DNA from: Oscillospiraceae bacterium
Lineage (GTDB): Bacteria > Bacillota > Clostridia > Oscillospirales > Oscillospiraceae
DNA length: 64,000 bases
Direction of reading: 5' to 3'
Assembly (NCBI GenBank): GCA_017406005.1
Contig: JAFQZI010000014.1
Location: forward strand, 1 to 64,000
Of the stretch, positions 42,040 through 53,405 are shown piece by piece; within the stretch, counting starts at the first letter, position 1, and every line of letters starts with the position of its first letter. A program made the translations under genes and the position numbers. The notes below the pieces were generated by a model. The model was not told the DNA's origin. It searched no databases and saw nothing but the letters and a program-made list of their open reading frames with translations.

Positions 42040-44133
42040 ATGAGCTGCATACCTGAAGTATTTGCCAGTAAAGTCTTTGATGACAAAATGATGCGTTCCA
42101 GACTGCCGAAGGACGCCTATCAGTCGCTTCACAGGACCATAGAGGAAGGGTCCCCGCTGAATCAGGAGCTTGCCAATGCGGTGGCCTCTGCCATGTGTGC
42201 CTGGGCAGTGGAGAACGGAGCTACACATTTTACACACTGGTTTCAGCCTCTGACGGGCATTACCGCCGAGAAGCACGACAGCTTTGTCAATCCGGCGCCG
42301 GACGGGCGTGCCATCATGGAATTTTCCGGGAAGGAACTGATCCAGGGTGAGCCGGATGCATCTTCTTTTCCTTCCGGCGGTCTGCGGGCTACGTTTGAAG
42401 CCAGAGGATACACTGCATGGGATCCAACCAGCTATGCGTTTATCAAGGAAAAAACGCTCTGCATCCCCACGGCATTCTGTTCCTACGGCGGGGAAGCGCT
42501 TGATAAGAAGACTCCCCTGCTGCGGAGCATGGAGGCTATCAACCGGCAGTCACTGCGGATTCTGAAACTCTTCGGCAATGAAAGCGTAAAGAGAGTCACG
42601 ACCAATGTCGGTCCGGAGCAGGAATACTTCCTGGTAGACAGGGAGATGTACCTGAAGCGCAAGGATCTGCGTTACTCGGGAAGAACGCTTTTCGGCGCGA
42701 AGCCGCCAAAAGGCCAGGAGCTGGATGACCACTATTTCGGTTCCATCAAGCCGCGTGTGCAGGCTTTTATGGAGGAACTGAATGAGGAGCTCTGGAAGCT
42801 CGGCATTTATGCCAAAACAGAGCACAACGAGGTTGCCCCCGCCCAGCATGAACTTGCTGTGATTTATACCACTACCAACGTGGCTACCGATAAGAACCAG
42901 CTCACGATGGAAGTGATGAAGAAGGTTGCCCGCCGGCACGGCCTTGTCTGCCTGCTGCATGAAAAGCCTTTCGCAGGGGTCAACGGAAGCGGAAAACACA
43001 ATAACTGGTCTATTTCAACCGACACGGGCATCAACCTGCTTTCTCCCGGTGAAACACCGCATGAGAATGCCCAGTTCCTTCTTTTCCTGATGGCTGTCAT
43101 CCAGGCGGTGGACGATTATCAGGATCTCCTTCGTTTGAGTGTGGCATCAGCCGGCAATGATCACCGCCTCGGAGCTAACGAAGCACCTCCCGCTGTCATT
43201 TCCATTTTCCTTGGGGACGAGCTTACGGCTGTGCTGGATGCCATAGAAAAGGATGCCCCCTATGCCGGAGCGGAAAAGAAGCAGCTCAAGCTCGGCGTGG
43301 ATGTCCTGCCGAAGTTCCCGCGTGATTCAACCGACCGCAACCGCACTTCTCCGTTTGCTTTTACGGGCAACAAGTTTGAGTTCCGCATGGTGGGATCCAG
43401 CGACTCGATTGCCTGCCCGAACATGATGCTCAACGCGGCTGTTGCGGATGCGCTGATGCAGTTCGCTGACGTGCTGGAGAAGGCGGATGACTTCAACTCC
43501 TGTCTGCACGACCTTATTAAAAACACAATTATTGCCCATAAACGCATCATCTTCAACGGCAACGGCTATGACGACGCGTGGATCAAGGAAGCCACAGAGA
43601 AACGAGGCCTGCTCAACCTGCGCACCACACCGGATGCGCTGCAGAAGCTGCTGGACGAAAAAAATATCAAGATGCTGCTCGGGCAGGGCGTGTTTGCAGA
43701 GTGCGAACTGCGTTCCCGTTATGAAATCCAGCTTGAAAACTACGTCCGCACCGTGAGAATCGAAGCACTCACAATGACGGATATGGCACGGCGCGAGATT
43801 CAGCCTGCCGTGATGGCTTTCAGTGCGGATGCGGCAAAAGGCATTACGGCAAAGAAAGCGATTGATCAGAGCGTTGCCTGCAAATATGAGATGAAGCTTG
43901 TCAAGCGCCTTGGAGTCTTGTCTGACTGTATCGACACGGCTACAGATGAACTGGAAGAAGCCGTGACCGTTCTGGACAGTCTGGAGAATGTGACATTCCA
44001 GGCCCTTCATATCCGGGATATCATCATTCCAAAGATGGCGGAACTGCGCGCTGCCTGTGACGAAGCGGAAACGCTTACTGCGAGCAGCTACTGGCCGTTC
44101 CCGACATACGGAGATCTGCTTTTCGGCGTATAA
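42040..44133 (+). CDS. glnN: Type III glutamine synthetase
   Basis: A 697-residue GSIII, the normal length for this family. [57 protein letters not shown] and [11 protein letters not shown] are its active-site blocks. The ATG at 42040 follows AAAAGGAG by 9 bases; a TTG at 41920 coincides with the promoter. It is the first gene after the ANTAR-type attenuator and probably the main ammonium-assimilating enzyme when nitrogen is limiting. Confidence 0.95.
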   Translation: MSCIPEVFASKVFDDKMMRSRLPKDAYQSLHRTIEEGSPLNQELANAVASAMCAWAVENGATHFTHWFQPLTGITAEKHDSFVNPAPDGRAIMEFSGKELIQGEPDASSFPSGGLRATFEARGYTAWDPTSYAFIKEKTLCIPTAFCSYGGEALDKKTPLLRSMEAINRQSLRILKLFGNESVKRVTTNVGPEQEYFLVDREMYLKRKDLRYSGRTLFGAKPPKGQELDDHYFGSIKPRVQAFMEELNEELWKLGIYAKTEHNEVAPAQHELAVIYTTTNVATDKNQLTMEVMKKVARRHGLVCLLHEKPFAGVNGSGKHNNWSISTDTGINLLSPGETPHENAQFLLFLMAVIQAVDDYQDLLRLSVASAGNDHRLGANEAPPAVISIFLGDELTAVLDAIEKDAPYAGAEKKQLKLGVDVLPKFPRDSTDRNRTSPFAFTGNKFEFRMVGSSDSIACPNMMLNAAVADALMQFADVLEKADDFNSCLHDLIKNTIIAHKRIIFNGNGYDDAWIKEATEKRGLLNLRTTPDALQKLLDEKNIKMLLGQGVFAECELRSRYEIQLENYVRTVRIEALTMTDMARREIQPAVMAFSADAAKGITAKKAIDQSVACKYEMKLVKRLGVLSDCIDTATDELEEAVTVLDSLENVTFQALHIRDIIIPKMAELRAACDEAETLTASSYWPFPTYGDLLFGV

Positions 44134-44179
44134 AAGGCGAAGCGGCGCGGCGAAAGAAACCTGACGGGAGGAAGAGACA

Positions 44180-45763
44180 ATGTGTTCCATAATGGGATTT
44201 ACCTCGTGTGAGTCGATCAGCGAGGAAGAGATAAAAATCTTTTTTGACAGAACCAAATCACGCGGCCCGGATATGAGCCGCATGGAGAAAGCGGGAAAAG
44301 GCATGCTCTGTTTTCACAGGCTTGCCATTATGGGGCTGCACGAGGAAGGAATGCAGCCCTTCCACCTTGACGGTGACATGTGCATATGCAACGGGGAGCT
44401 GTATCTTTTCCGCCCGCTGAAAGCGGAGCTGGCAAAAGAATATGATTTTATCAGTGATTCCGACTGTGAGATCATTCTCCCGCTGTATCACAAATACGGG
44501 CTTGAGATGTTCTCCAAACTGGATGCGGAGTTCGCAATGGTGATCTATGACAGCAAAAAGGATGCCCTCATCGCAGCCCGTGACCCCATCGGCATCCGGC
44601 CGCTGTTTTACGGCACGCTGAAAGACGGCTCAATGGTTTTTGCCAGCGAAGCAAAAAACCTTGTCGGCCTGTGTGAAAAAATCATTCCCTTCCCGCCAGG
44701 GCATTATTATGCGGACGGCGAGTTTGTGAAGTATGCGGATCTGACTACGGTGGAAGAGTATATCAGCGGTGATCTGGATGAGATCTGCAGCAATATCCGG
44801 GAGAAGCTGATCCTCGGCGTGGACAAGCGCCTTGACGCTGACGCCCCGCTAGGCTTCCTGCTCTCCGGCGGTGTGGATTCCAGCCTTGTATGCGCCATTG
44901 CAGGGCGTGTTCTGGGAAGGCATATCCGGACCTTTGCCATCGGCATGGACGTTGATGCGATCGACCTGAAATACGCCAGGACAGCCGCGGAATACATCGG
45001 CGCGGAGCATACGGAAGTATTCATGACCAGACAAGAGGTGATTGATTCCCTCGAGGAAGTGATCGCAATGCTCGGCACCTATGACATCACCACGATCCGA
45101 GCCAGCATGGGGATGTACCTGTGCTGCAAGGCCATCCATGAGCAGACGGATATCCGCGTGCTCATGACGGGAGAAATCAGCGACGAGCTCTTCGGTTACA
45201 AATATACAGATTTTGCACCGTCGCCTGAAGCTTTCCAGCAGGAGGCAAAAAAGCGCATCGATGAAATCTATATGTATGACGTCCTGCGGGCAGACCGGTG
45301 CATCTCCGTCAACTCGCTCGAGGCGCGTGTGCCTTTCGGGGATCTGGAATTTGTGCGCTACGTGATGTCCATTGACCCGAAGCTGAAGGTGAACAGTTAC
45401 GGCATGGGTAAATACCTTCTCCGCAAATCCTTTGAAAAGGACAAGCTCCTCCCCGATTCAATTCTCTGGCGGCAGAAAGCAGCCTTTTCGGATGCCGTAG
45501 GCCACTCGATGGTGGATGACCTGAAAGAATATGCGGAAGGGCTTTATAGCGACGCAGAATTTGAAGAAAAACGGAAGGCCTATGATTTTGCGCAGCCGTT
45601 CACCAAAGAGAGTCTGCTCTATCGGGAAATCTTTGAAAAATACTATCCGGGACAGGCGGAAATGGTAAAGGATTTCTGGATGCCGAACAAAGAGTGGGAA
45701 GGATGCAATGTCAATGATCCTTCAGCACGTGTGCTGGCAAACTACGGAAACAGCGGCGTATAA
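44180..45763 (+). CDS. asnB: Asparagine synthetase, glutamine-hydrolysing
   Basis: A 527-residue enzyme. Cys2 in MCSIMGF is the amidotransferase nucleophile, and the synthetase half has the PP-loop [10 protein letters not shown] near residue 230 plus [10 protein letters not shown]. Length is close to E. coli AsnB. The start has GGGAGGAAGAG upstream. It converts aspartate to asparagine using glutamine amide nitrogen and ATP, and lies 46 bases after glnN, so it is likely co-transcribed. Confidence 0.94.
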   Translation: MCSIMGFTSCESISEEEIKIFFDRTKSRGPDMSRMEKAGKGMLCFHRLAIMGLHEEGMQPFHLDGDMCICNGELYLFRPLKAELAKEYDFISDSDCEIILPLYHKYGLEMFSKLDAEFAMVIYDSKKDALIAARDPIGIRPLFYGTLKDGSMVFASEAKNLVGLCEKIIPFPPGHYYADGEFVKYADLTTVEEYISGDLDEICSNIREKLILGVDKRLDADAPLGFLLSGGVDSSLVCAIAGRVLGRHIRTFAIGMDVDAIDLKYARTAAEYIGAEHTEVFMTRQEVIDSLEEVIAMLGTYDITTIRASMGMYLCCKAIHEQTDIRVLMTGEISDELFGYKYTDFAPSPEAFQQEAKKRIDEIYMYDVLRADRCISVNSLEARVPFGDLEFVRYVMSIDPKLKVNSYGMGKYLLRKSFEKDKLLPDSILWRQKAAFSDAVGHSMVDDLKEYAEGLYSDAEFEEKRKAYDFAQPFTKESLLYREIFEKYYPGQAEMVKDFWMPNKEWEGCNVNDPSARVLANYGNSGV

Positions 45764-45792
45764 AACTGGTTAAAGAGAATAGGAGCTCTGCC

Positions 45793-47418
45793 ATGACAAA
45801 ATACATCTTTGTTACGGGCGGTGTCGTGTCCGGCCTGGGGAAGGGGATTACTGCCGCTTCCCTTGGCCGGCTTCTGAAAGCCCGGGGGCTGAAGGTTGCA
45901 GCCCAAAAACTCGATCCTTATATCAATGTTGACCCGGGCACTATGAGCCCCTATCAGCACGGAGAGGTATATGTCACGGAAGACGGTGCGGAAACGGATC
46001 TGGATCTTGGGCATTATGAGCGTTTTATTGATGAAGATTTGAATAAGTATTCCAACCTGACGACCGGTAAAGTCTACTGGAATGTTCTGAACAAGGAGCG
46101 CAGAGGAGAATACCTCGGCAGCACCGTACAGATCATCCCGCATATTACGGATGAGATCAAATCCTTTATATACAACGTCGGCAGAAAAACGGAAGCGGAC
46201 GTTGTGATCACGGAAGTCGGAGGCACCATCGGCGACATCGAAGGGCAGCCCTTTATCGAGGCAATCCGGCAGGTTGGGCTGGAAGTCGGTAAAGAAAATG
46301 CCATGTATATCCACGTGACACTTGTTCCGTTCCTGCATGGCAGCAATGAACATAAAACCAAACCGACACAGCATTCCGTCAAGGAGCTGCAGGGCATGGG
46401 CATCCATCCGGATATCATTGTGCTCCGATCCGATGAACCGATAGAAGACCCGTCTGTTTTCCGCAAAGTCGCCATGTTCTGCAACATGCAGCCGGAATGC
46501 GTCATTGAGAACCGCACGCTTGATGTGCTTTATGAATGCCCACTGATGCTGGAGGAACAAAACTTCTCCGGCATTGTCTGCAAAAGGCTGCAGCTTGAAG
46601 CTCCCGAGCCGGATCTTTCCGGCTGGAAAAACATGGTTAAATCCGCCAAGTCACTGGAGAAAAGCGTGACGGTTGCACTTGTCGGAAAATATGTACAGCT
46701 GCACGATGCCTACCTCTCCGTGATCGAGGCACTGAAACACGCGGGCTATGCCTGCAGCGCGGAAATCTCCATCCGCTGGATTGATTCCGAAACGGTCACA
46801 ACCGCGAACTGTAAGGAGTATTTCAGAGACGTGGATGGAATCCTTGTTCCGGGCGGCTTCGGAAGCCGCGGAATAGAAGGAAAGATCCTCGCTGCCCGTT
46901 ATGCGAGAGAGCATCAGATCCCCTATCTCGGCCTCTGCCTGGGCATGCAGATTGCCGTAATCGAGTTTGCCAGACATGCGGCAAATCTTGCAGGGGCAAA
47001 CTCCAGGGAATTCGATGAAAATGCCCCCTATAAGGTGATTGACTTCATGCCGGGGCAGAATGATGAAATTGACAAGGGCGGTACGCTGCGGCTCGGAGCC
47101 TATCCCTGTGTGATCCGTCCGAGTTCCCGGATGAAGGAATGCTATCAAACCGATGAAATCAGCGAACGTCACCGTCACCGCTATGAATTCAACAATGAAT
47201 ACCGCACGGTTCTGGAGAATGCCGGCCTTGTTATCAGCGGCGAATCACCGGACGGGAACCTGGTCGAAACTGTGGAACTGAAAGACCATCCCTTCTTCGT
47301 CGGTGTGCAGTACCATCCGGAATTCAAAAGCCGCCCGAACAAGCCGCATCCTCTTTTTAAAGGCTTTGTTGCTGCAGCGGTGAACTCCAGCAGAAAAGGA
47401 GAGACAGAAAATGAATGA
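45793..47418 (+). CDS. pyrG: CTP synthase
   Basis: A 541-residue CTP synthase. The amidoligase half starts [20 protein letters not shown] and has [14 protein letters not shown]; the GATase half has [17 protein letters not shown] with the nucleophile cysteine, and the C-terminal [13 protein letters not shown]. It aminates UTP with glutamine nitrogen. The gene follows asnB by 29 bases and overlaps gltB by 8 bases, so it is firmly within the operon. Confidence 0.96.
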   Translation: MTKYIFVTGGVVSGLGKGITAASLGRLLKARGLKVAAQKLDPYINVDPGTMSPYQHGEVYVTEDGAETDLDLGHYERFIDEDLNKYSNLTTGKVYWNVLNKERRGEYLGSTVQIIPHITDEIKSFIYNVGRKTEADVVITEVGGTIGDIEGQPFIEAIRQVGLEVGKENAMYIHVTLVPFLHGSNEHKTKPTQHSVKELQGMGIHPDIIVLRSDEPIEDPSVFRKVAMFCNMQPECVIENRTLDVLYECPLMLEEQNFSGIVCKRLQLEAPEPDLSGWKNMVKSAKSLEKSVTVALVGKYVQLHDAYLSVIEALKHAGYACSAEISIRWIDSETVTTANCKEYFRDVDGILVPGGFGSRGIEGKILAARYAREHQIPYLGLCLGMQIAVIEFARHAANLAGANSREFDENAPYKVIDFMPGQNDEIDKGGTLRLGAYPCVIRPSSRMKECYQTDEISERHRHRYEFNNEYRTVLENAGLVISGESPDGNLVETVELKDHPFFVGVQYHPEFKSRPNKPHPLFKGFVAAAVNSSRKGETENE

Positions 47419-50400
47419 GGAGAAATGGCTTTCCTACGGAGAAGTGAAAGAACGGGATGCCTGCGGAATCGGTGTTGTCGTTGACATCAAAGGAAGGCAG
47501 AGCCGTGATATTGTGGACGATGCCCTGAAAATCGTGGAAAAGCTGGAGCATCGCGCCGGAAAAGATGCCACGGGACAAATCGGAGACGGCGTCGGGATTC
47601 TCTCCCAGATCTGCCATCCCTTCTTCAAGAAGGCACTAAAAAAGGAAAATATAATCCTGCCGGATGCCAGAAATTACGGGATCGGCATGTTTTTCTTTCC
47701 GCATAATACGCTGCACCGCAGGCAGGCGCAGAAGATGTTTGAAATCATAACGGAAAAGGAAGGAATGCAGTTCCTTGGCTGGCGTGAAGTGCCCGTCCAT
47801 CCAGAGATCCTGGGGGAAGCGGCCCGAAGCTGCATGCCGGCAATTTTCCAGTGCTTTGTGAAAAAGCCTGACGATGTGGCATGCGGCCTGCCCTTCGACA
47901 GACGACTGTATGTGGTGAGAAGGGAATTCGAGCAGTCAAACAACGACACTTACGTTGTCAGCCTTTCAAGCCGTTCCATCATTTACAAAGGGATGTTCCT
48001 TGTCAGCCAGCTCAGAGGCTTTTACAGTGACCTGCAGCAGAAAGACTTCTGCTCTGCCATTGCGATGGTGCATTCCCGCTTTTCCACCAACACGACGCCT
48101 TCCTGGGAACGGGCACACCCCAACCGGCTGATACTCCACAACGGAGAGATCAACACTATCCGAGGCAATGTCGACCGAATGCTTGCCCGTGAGGAGACGA
48201 TGTCCTCCCCTCTCCTGCAGGAAGACATGGATAAAATCTTCCCCGTGGTCTCCACGTCCGGGTCGGATTCCGCCATGCTCGACAACACAGTGGAATTTCT
48301 CATGATGAACGGTATCGACCTGCCGCTGGCCATGATGATCACGATCCCCGAGCCGTGGAAAAACAGCAAATATATGCCGCGTAAAAAACGCGATCTCTAT
48401 CGTTACTATGCAACCATGATGGAGCCATGGGATGGGCCGGCGTCCATTCTCTTTTCCGACGGGGAAGTCGTCGGGGCTATTCTTGACCGGAACGGCCTTC
48501 GCCCTTCCCGCTATTATCTGACAGATGACGACCGCCTGATCCTCTCCTCCGAGGTCGGTGTGCTGGAAGTGCCTGAAGAGCATATTATCCGGAAAGATAA
48601 AATGCGCCCCGGACGGATGCTCGTTGTGGATACCCGGCGCGGCAAATTGCTGGAGGATGACGAGATCAAGGATTATTATGCTTCACGCCAGCCGTACGGG
48701 GAATGGCTGGACCAGAACCTTGTCCAGCTGGCAGATCTCCCGATCCCGAACAAAAAGGTACCGCGCCATACGCAGGAAATGCGCGACAGGCTTTACCGCG
48801 CTTTCGGTTATACCTATGAACAGATCAAAGACACACTGATTCCCATGGCGCGTACCGGGAGCGAACCGATCGCCTCGATGGGGACGGATGTGCCTCTTGC
48901 CGTGCTTTCCCGGCAGTATCCGCCGCTTTTTGATTATTTCAAACAGCAGTTTGCCCAGGTGACAAACCCGCCGATTGATGCCATCCGTGAAGAATGCGTG
49001 ACGGATACTACCGTCTACGTCGGACGCGACGGCAACCTGCTGGTGGAGCAGCAGGAGAACTGCACCGTACTGCAAATCAACAATCCGATTCTCACCGGAG
49101 TCGATCTGCTGAAAATCAGGGCTATCAAAAAGCCCGGGTTCCATGTTGAAACGGTTTCCCTGCTCTATTATAAAAACACCCCGCTTGAGCGCGCGGTGGA
49201 GCGCCTCTTTATCCAGTGCGACAAAGCCTACAAACAGGGGGCAAATATTCTCATCCTGTCCGACCGAGGTGTGGATGAAAACCATATGGCGATTCCGTCA
49301 ATCCTCGCGGTGTCAGCTTTGGAGCAGTATCTCGTGCGGACGAAGAAACGCACGGCAGTCTCCATCATCCTTGAGAGCGCAGAGCCGCGCGAGGTGCACC
49401 ATTTTGCTCTGCTGCTCGGCTACGGCGCACGCGCCATCTGCCCCTATTTGGCGCACGAATGTATTGAAGAATGCATTGAGCTCGGCCTGCTCGACAAAGA
49501 TTCCCATACTGCCATACGCGATTACGACAGTGCCGTGCTGCACGGGATCGTGAAAATCGCTTCCAAGATGGGGATTTCAACCATCCAATCCTATCAGTCG
49601 GCGCAGATTTTTGAGGCAGTCGGAATCAAAAAGGATGTTATTGACCGCTATTTCACCCATACCGTGAGCCGTGTGGGCGGGATCGGCATGGAGGAGATCG
49701 GTGCTGCCGTGGAGTTCCATCACAGCCATGCTTTTGATCCGCTCGGCCTAGGGGTCGACACACGGGTCGACAGTGTGGGCATGCACAAGCTGCGTTCCTG
49801 CGAAAGGAGCGAACAGCACCTCTTCGATGCCGAAACTATCGTTGCTCTGCAGGAAGCTGTACGCAGCGGCGACTATGAAAAGTATAAGATCTATTCCAGA
49901 AGAATCAATGAGGCGAAAAGCCCGCAGACACTCCGCTCGCTTCTGACTTTCCGCTATCCGGAAGACGGAGGGATCCCTCTGGAGCAGGTTGAGAGCGTGG
50001 AGAGCATTGTGCGCCGCTTTAAGACCGGGGCAATGTCCTACGGATCTATTTCGGAAGAAGCGCATGAGTGCCTTGCCATTGCCATGAACCGACTCGGTGG
50101 AAAATCCAACTCCGGGGAAGGCGGAGAAGAGCCATCGCGTTTAGGGACTGAAAGGAACAGCGCCATCAAACAGGTGGCATCCGGCCGTTTCGGCGTGACA
50201 AGCCGGTATCTCTGTTCGGCAAAAGAAATCCAGATCAAAATGGCACAGGGTGCCAAGCCGGGTGAAGGCGGACACCTGCCCGGAAAAAAGGTCTATCCCT
50301 GGATTGCCAAGAACCGTTGCTCCACGCCGGGAGTAAGCCTTATCAGCCCGCCACCCCACCATGATATCTACTCCATTGAAGACCTGGCCCAGCTGATTTA

Positions 50401-51937
50401 TGACCTGAAGAATGCCAACCGCGATGCACGCATCTCTGTCAAGCTCGTCAGTGAAGCAGGGGTAGGAACCATTGCATCGGGCGTTGCGAAAGCAGGAGCA
50501 CAGGTCGTCCTGATTTCGGGATATGACGGGGGAACGGGTGCTGCCCCGAAAAGTTCCATTCACAATGCCGGCCTTCCGTGGGAACTCGGCCTCTCGGAAG
50601 CCCACCGGACGCTGATCGATAACGGGCTTCGACAGCGTGTCATCCTGGAAACGGACGGCAAGCTCCTTACCGGACGTGATGTGGCAATTGCAGCAATCCT
50701 CGGTGCGGAAGAATTCGGATTTGCCACAGGCCCGCTGATCGCACTCGGATGCGTGATGATGCGAGTCTGCAATATGGATACGTGCCCTATGGGGATTGCC
50801 ACCCAGAACCCGGAACTCCGCTGCCGTTTCAAGGGAAAGCCGGAGGATGTGGAAAACTTCATGCGGTTTATTGCACAGGAGCTGCGGGAGATTATGGCAA
50901 AGCTCGGCATCAGCACCGTGGAGAGCCTGGTCGGCCGCCGTTCACTGCTCCGGCAAAGGGATGACCTGCAGAGTGAGCGCGCAAAAACCGTGCTGGCAAA
51001 GCAGCTGCTTGATGATGGGAAGGACTGCCCTATTCATTTTGATCCGCAGGCAATCTATCAATTCCATCTGGAAAAGACGGCGGATATGAGCGTTCTCCTT
51101 CCCGCTTTTACGGAGACGCTAAAGACCAGAAAACCGGCAGCTGTTACGGTGGAAATATCAAGCCAAAACCGCACCTTCGGCACCATTCTGGGGTCTGAGA
51201 TTACCAAAGCCTGTCCGGACGGTCTGCCAGATGATACAGTTACAATCTGGGCCTCCGGCGGAGGAGGTCAGTCTTTCGGGGCGTTTATCCCCAAAGGCAT
51301 GACTATCCGTCTGTCGGGTGACAGCAATGACTATTTCGGCAAAGGGCTTTCCGGAGGGCGGCTGATCGTCAAGCCTCCTGAAAACTCCGCCATCAACCCC
51401 GGAGAAAACATTATTATCGGCAACGTGGCACTGTACGGTGCAACTTCCGGAGAAGCTTACATCAACGGAATGGCTGGCGAACGCTTCTGCGTGCGCAACT
51501 CCGGCGCGAAAGCTGTGGTAGAAGGGGTTGGAGACCATGGCTGTGAGTATATGACAGGCGGCTGTGTGGTGATCCTCGGCCCGACGGGGAAAAATTTTGC
51601 TGCCGGGATGTCAGGCGGGATTGCCTATGTATTTGATGACCGGCATGAGCTCTATCTGAACCTGAACAAGGAGCTGGTTTCGATGGAGGCAGTTACAGCC
51701 AAATATGACGCCCAGGAACTGCATGCTATGATTGAGCGCCATGTCAAAGAAACCGGTTCCCCACGCGGAAAGGTGATTCTGGAGAATTGGGAAGAGACGC
51801 TGCCGTTGTTCAAAAAAATCGTCCCGAACGATTACCGGTTTATGCTCTCCGCTATCAGCCGCCTGGAAGAGAAAGGTATCTCCCGGGAGGCGGCGGAGCT
51901 GGATGCGTTCTATGCGCTACAGCAGGGAAAGGAGTGA
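47411..51937 (+). CDS. gltB: Glutamate synthase large subunit
   Basis: A 1508-residue GOGAT alpha subunit, normal in length. Near the start, [14 protein letters not shown] holds the amidotransferase cysteine, preceded by a 17-residue propeptide. The FMN domain has [13 protein letters not shown], then GEGGEEPSR and [10 protein letters not shown], with [12 protein letters not shown] for the 3Fe-4S region, and the C-terminal GXGXG-type beta-helix follows ([20 protein letters not shown]). The start overlaps pyrG by 8 bases. It makes two glutamates from glutamine and 2-oxoglutarate. Confidence 0.96.
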   Translation: MNEEKWLSYGEVKERDACGIGVVVDIKGRQSRDIVDDALKIVEKLEHRAGKDATGQIGDGVGILSQICHPFFKKALKKENIILPDARNYGIGMFFFPHNTLHRRQAQKMFEIITEKEGMQFLGWREVPVHPEILGEAARSCMPAIFQCFVKKPDDVACGLPFDRRLYVVRREFEQSNNDTYVVSLSSRSIIYKGMFLVSQLRGFYSDLQQKDFCSAIAMVHSRFSTNTTPSWERAHPNRLILHNGEINTIRGNVDRMLAREETMSSPLLQEDMDKIFPVVSTSGSDSAMLDNTVEFLMMNGIDLPLAMMITIPEPWKNSKYMPRKKRDLYRYYATMMEPWDGPASILFSDGEVVGAILDRNGLRPSRYYLTDDDRLILSSEVGVLEVPEEHIIRKDKMRPGRMLVVDTRRGKLLEDDEIKDYYASRQPYGEWLDQNLVQLADLPIPNKKVPRHTQEMRDRLYRAFGYTYEQIKDTLIPMARTGSEPIASMGTDVPLAVLSRQYPPLFDYFKQQFAQVTNPPIDAIREECVTDTTVYVGRDGNLLVEQQENCTVLQINNPILTGVDLLKIRAIKKPGFHVETVSLLYYKNTPLERAVERLFIQCDKAYKQGANILILSDRGVDENHMAIPSILAVSALEQYLVRTKKRTAVSIILESAEPREVHHFALLLGYGARAICPYLAHECIEECIELGLLDKDSHTAIRDYDSAVLHGIVKIASKMGISTIQSYQSAQIFEAVGIKKDVIDRYFTHTVSRVGGIGMEEIGAAVEFHHSHAFDPLGLGVDTRVDSVGMHKLRSCERSEQHLFDAETIVALQEAVRSGDYEKYKIYSRRINEAKSPQTLRSLLTFRYPEDGGIPLEQVESVESIVRRFKTGAMSYGSISEEAHECLAIAMNRLGGKSNSGEGGEEPSRLGTERNSAIKQVASGRFGVTSRYLCSAKEIQIKMAQGAKPGEGGHLPGKKVYPWIAKNRCSTPGVSLISPPPHHDIYSIEDLAQLIYDLKNANRDARISVKLVSEAGVGTIASGVAKAGAQVVLISGYDGGTGAAPKSSIHNAGLPWELGLSEAHRTLIDNGLRQRVILETDGKLLTGRDVAIAAILGAEEFGFATGPLIALGCVMMRVCNMDTCPMGIATQNPELRCRFKGKPEDVENFMRFIAQELREIMAKLGISTVESLVGRRSLLRQRDDLQSERAKTVLAKQLLDDGKDCPIHFDPQAIYQFHLEKTADMSVLLPAFTETLKTRKPAAVTVEISSQNRTFGTILGSEITKACPDGLPDDTVTIWASGGGGQSFGAFIPKGMTIRLSGDSNDYFGKGLSGGRLIVKPPENSAINPGENIIIGNVALYGATSGEAYINGMAGERFCVRNSGAKAVVEGVGDHGCEYMTGGCVVILGPTGKNFAAGMSGGIAYVFDDRHELYLNLNKELVSMEAVTAKYDAQELHAMIERHVKETGSPRGKVILENWEETLPLFKKIVPNDYRFMLSAISRLEEKGISREAAELDAFYALQQGKE

Positions 51938-51942
51938 GATCC

Positions 51943-53337
51943 ATGGGGAAGACGACAGGCTTTCTGGACTATCGACGGCTTGATAATCCACTGGATCCGC
52001 CGCAGAAGCGGATTACCGGTTTTCAGGAATTCCATGGCGCACTCTCTGCCGAAAAGCGAATGGAACAGGGAGCGCGGTGCATGAACTGCGGGGTTCCGTT
52101 TTGCCAATCGGCCTACGGCTGCCCGCTGCATAATCTGATCCCTGAGTGGAACGATGAGATTTTTGCCGGCAACTGGAGCCATGCTCTCTCTAGATTGCTG
52201 AAAATCAACAGTTTTCCGGAATTCACGGGCAGGGTCTGCCCTGCTCTGTGTGAAAATGCCTGCATCTGTGGAATGGACGATCTGCATAACGCCGTGACCA
52301 TCCGGGAAAACGAGCTTTTCGTTTCCGAATATGCATGGGCAAACGGGCTGATAAAGCCGGAAATCCCTGCGGTGCGGACAGGCAAGCGCGTTGCCGTTAT
52401 CGGCTCGGGCCCGTCAGGCCTTGCGGTATCGGATCTCCTGAACCGGCGAGGGCACTCCGTCACCGTCTACGAGCGGGATGACACTCCCGGCGGACTGCTG
52501 ATGTACGGTATCCCTGCGATGAAACTCGACAAGAAGGTAGTGGCTCGTCGTATTGAAAAAATGAAAGCCGAGGGGATTACTTTCCTGTGTTCCACGGAGG
52601 TCGGGAAAGATATATCCGCATCCCGCATACTGAAGCAGTATGACGCTGTTGTGCTCTGCTGCGGAGCAAGACAGACGAGGGAGGTAGCGCATGTCGACGC
52701 TTCTGTGCCAGGTGTTTATCCTGCACTGGAATATCTGACAGAGAGTACAAAAGCCGTGCTGGAAGGGCGTGAAAGCACCAGAAATGCGTCCGGGCGTCAT
52801 GTGCTTGTCATCGGAAACGGCGATACTGCAACGGACTGTGTTGCAACCGCCGTCCGCCAGGGGGCGAAATCCGTCCACCAGCTGGTGCGCAAACCACGGC
52901 CTGTGGAAGGGGCGCGCGTCTGGCCTTACCGCCCAACCGGAGAAAAAACAGCTTATGGACAGGAAGAGGCAGCTGCACTCTACGGAAGTGATCCTCGTTT
53001 GTATGAAACAACCGTACAGGAGCTGCTCACCGATGAGGCCGGCGCCCTGCGCGCTGCCCGCATACGGCAGGGGGAAACGGAAGCTGAAGTCCCGGCAGAT
53101 ATGGTGCTGATAGCGGCAGGTTTTTCCGGAGCAGAAAACAATATTGCCCAGGTCTTTGGCGTGTGCAGGGACGAAAAGGGCAGGATCGGCGCATCGGACT
53201 GCACGACCGAAAATCCGAAACTCTTTGCCTGCGGGGATGTCCGGCGTGGCCCTTCGCTCGTCGTCTGGGCGATTGCCGAAGGACGAACATGTGCACACGA
53301 GGTTGACCGTTATCTGGAAGGCTATACATATTTATAA
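51943..53337 (+). CDS. gltD: Glutamate synthase small subunit
   Basis: A 464-residue flavoprotein subunit. The N-terminal cysteine set is in RCMNCGVPFCQ and CPALCENACICG, which bind the two [4Fe-4S] clusters; GSGPSGLAVSDLLNRRGHSV is the FAD fold and GNGDTATDCVATAVRQGAKS the NADPH fold. The ATG at 51943 has AAAGGAG upstream and lies 5 bases after gltB. It passes electrons from NADPH to GltB. Confidence 0.95.
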   Translation: MGKTTGFLDYRRLDNPLDPPQKRITGFQEFHGALSAEKRMEQGARCMNCGVPFCQSAYGCPLHNLIPEWNDEIFAGNWSHALSRLLKINSFPEFTGRVCPALCENACICGMDDLHNAVTIRENELFVSEYAWANGLIKPEIPAVRTGKRVAVIGSGPSGLAVSDLLNRRGHSVTVYERDDTPGGLLMYGIPAMKLDKKVVARRIEKMKAEGITFLCSTEVGKDISASRILKQYDAVVLCCGARQTREVAHVDASVPGVYPALEYLTESTKAVLEGRESTRNASGRHVLVIGNGDTATDCVATAVRQGAKSVHQLVRKPRPVEGARVWPYRPTGEKTAYGQEEAAALYGSDPRLYETTVQELLTDEAGALRAARIRQGETEAEVPADMVLIAAGFSGAENNIAQVFGVCRDEKGRIGASDCTTENPKLFACGDVRRGPSLVVWAIAEGRTCAHEVDRYLEGYTYL

Positions 53338-53405
53338 GACAGAGAGTTCCCTGTGTTTCGGGAAAAGAAGACAGCGTTTTCTGCCTGTATAAGAAAGGAG
53401 AGATT

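Noticed and set aside
43327-44304. 325-codon minus-strand open frame opposite glnN and asnB
   Set aside because: It lies antisense to two strongly conserved genes and shows no domain or ribosome binding site.
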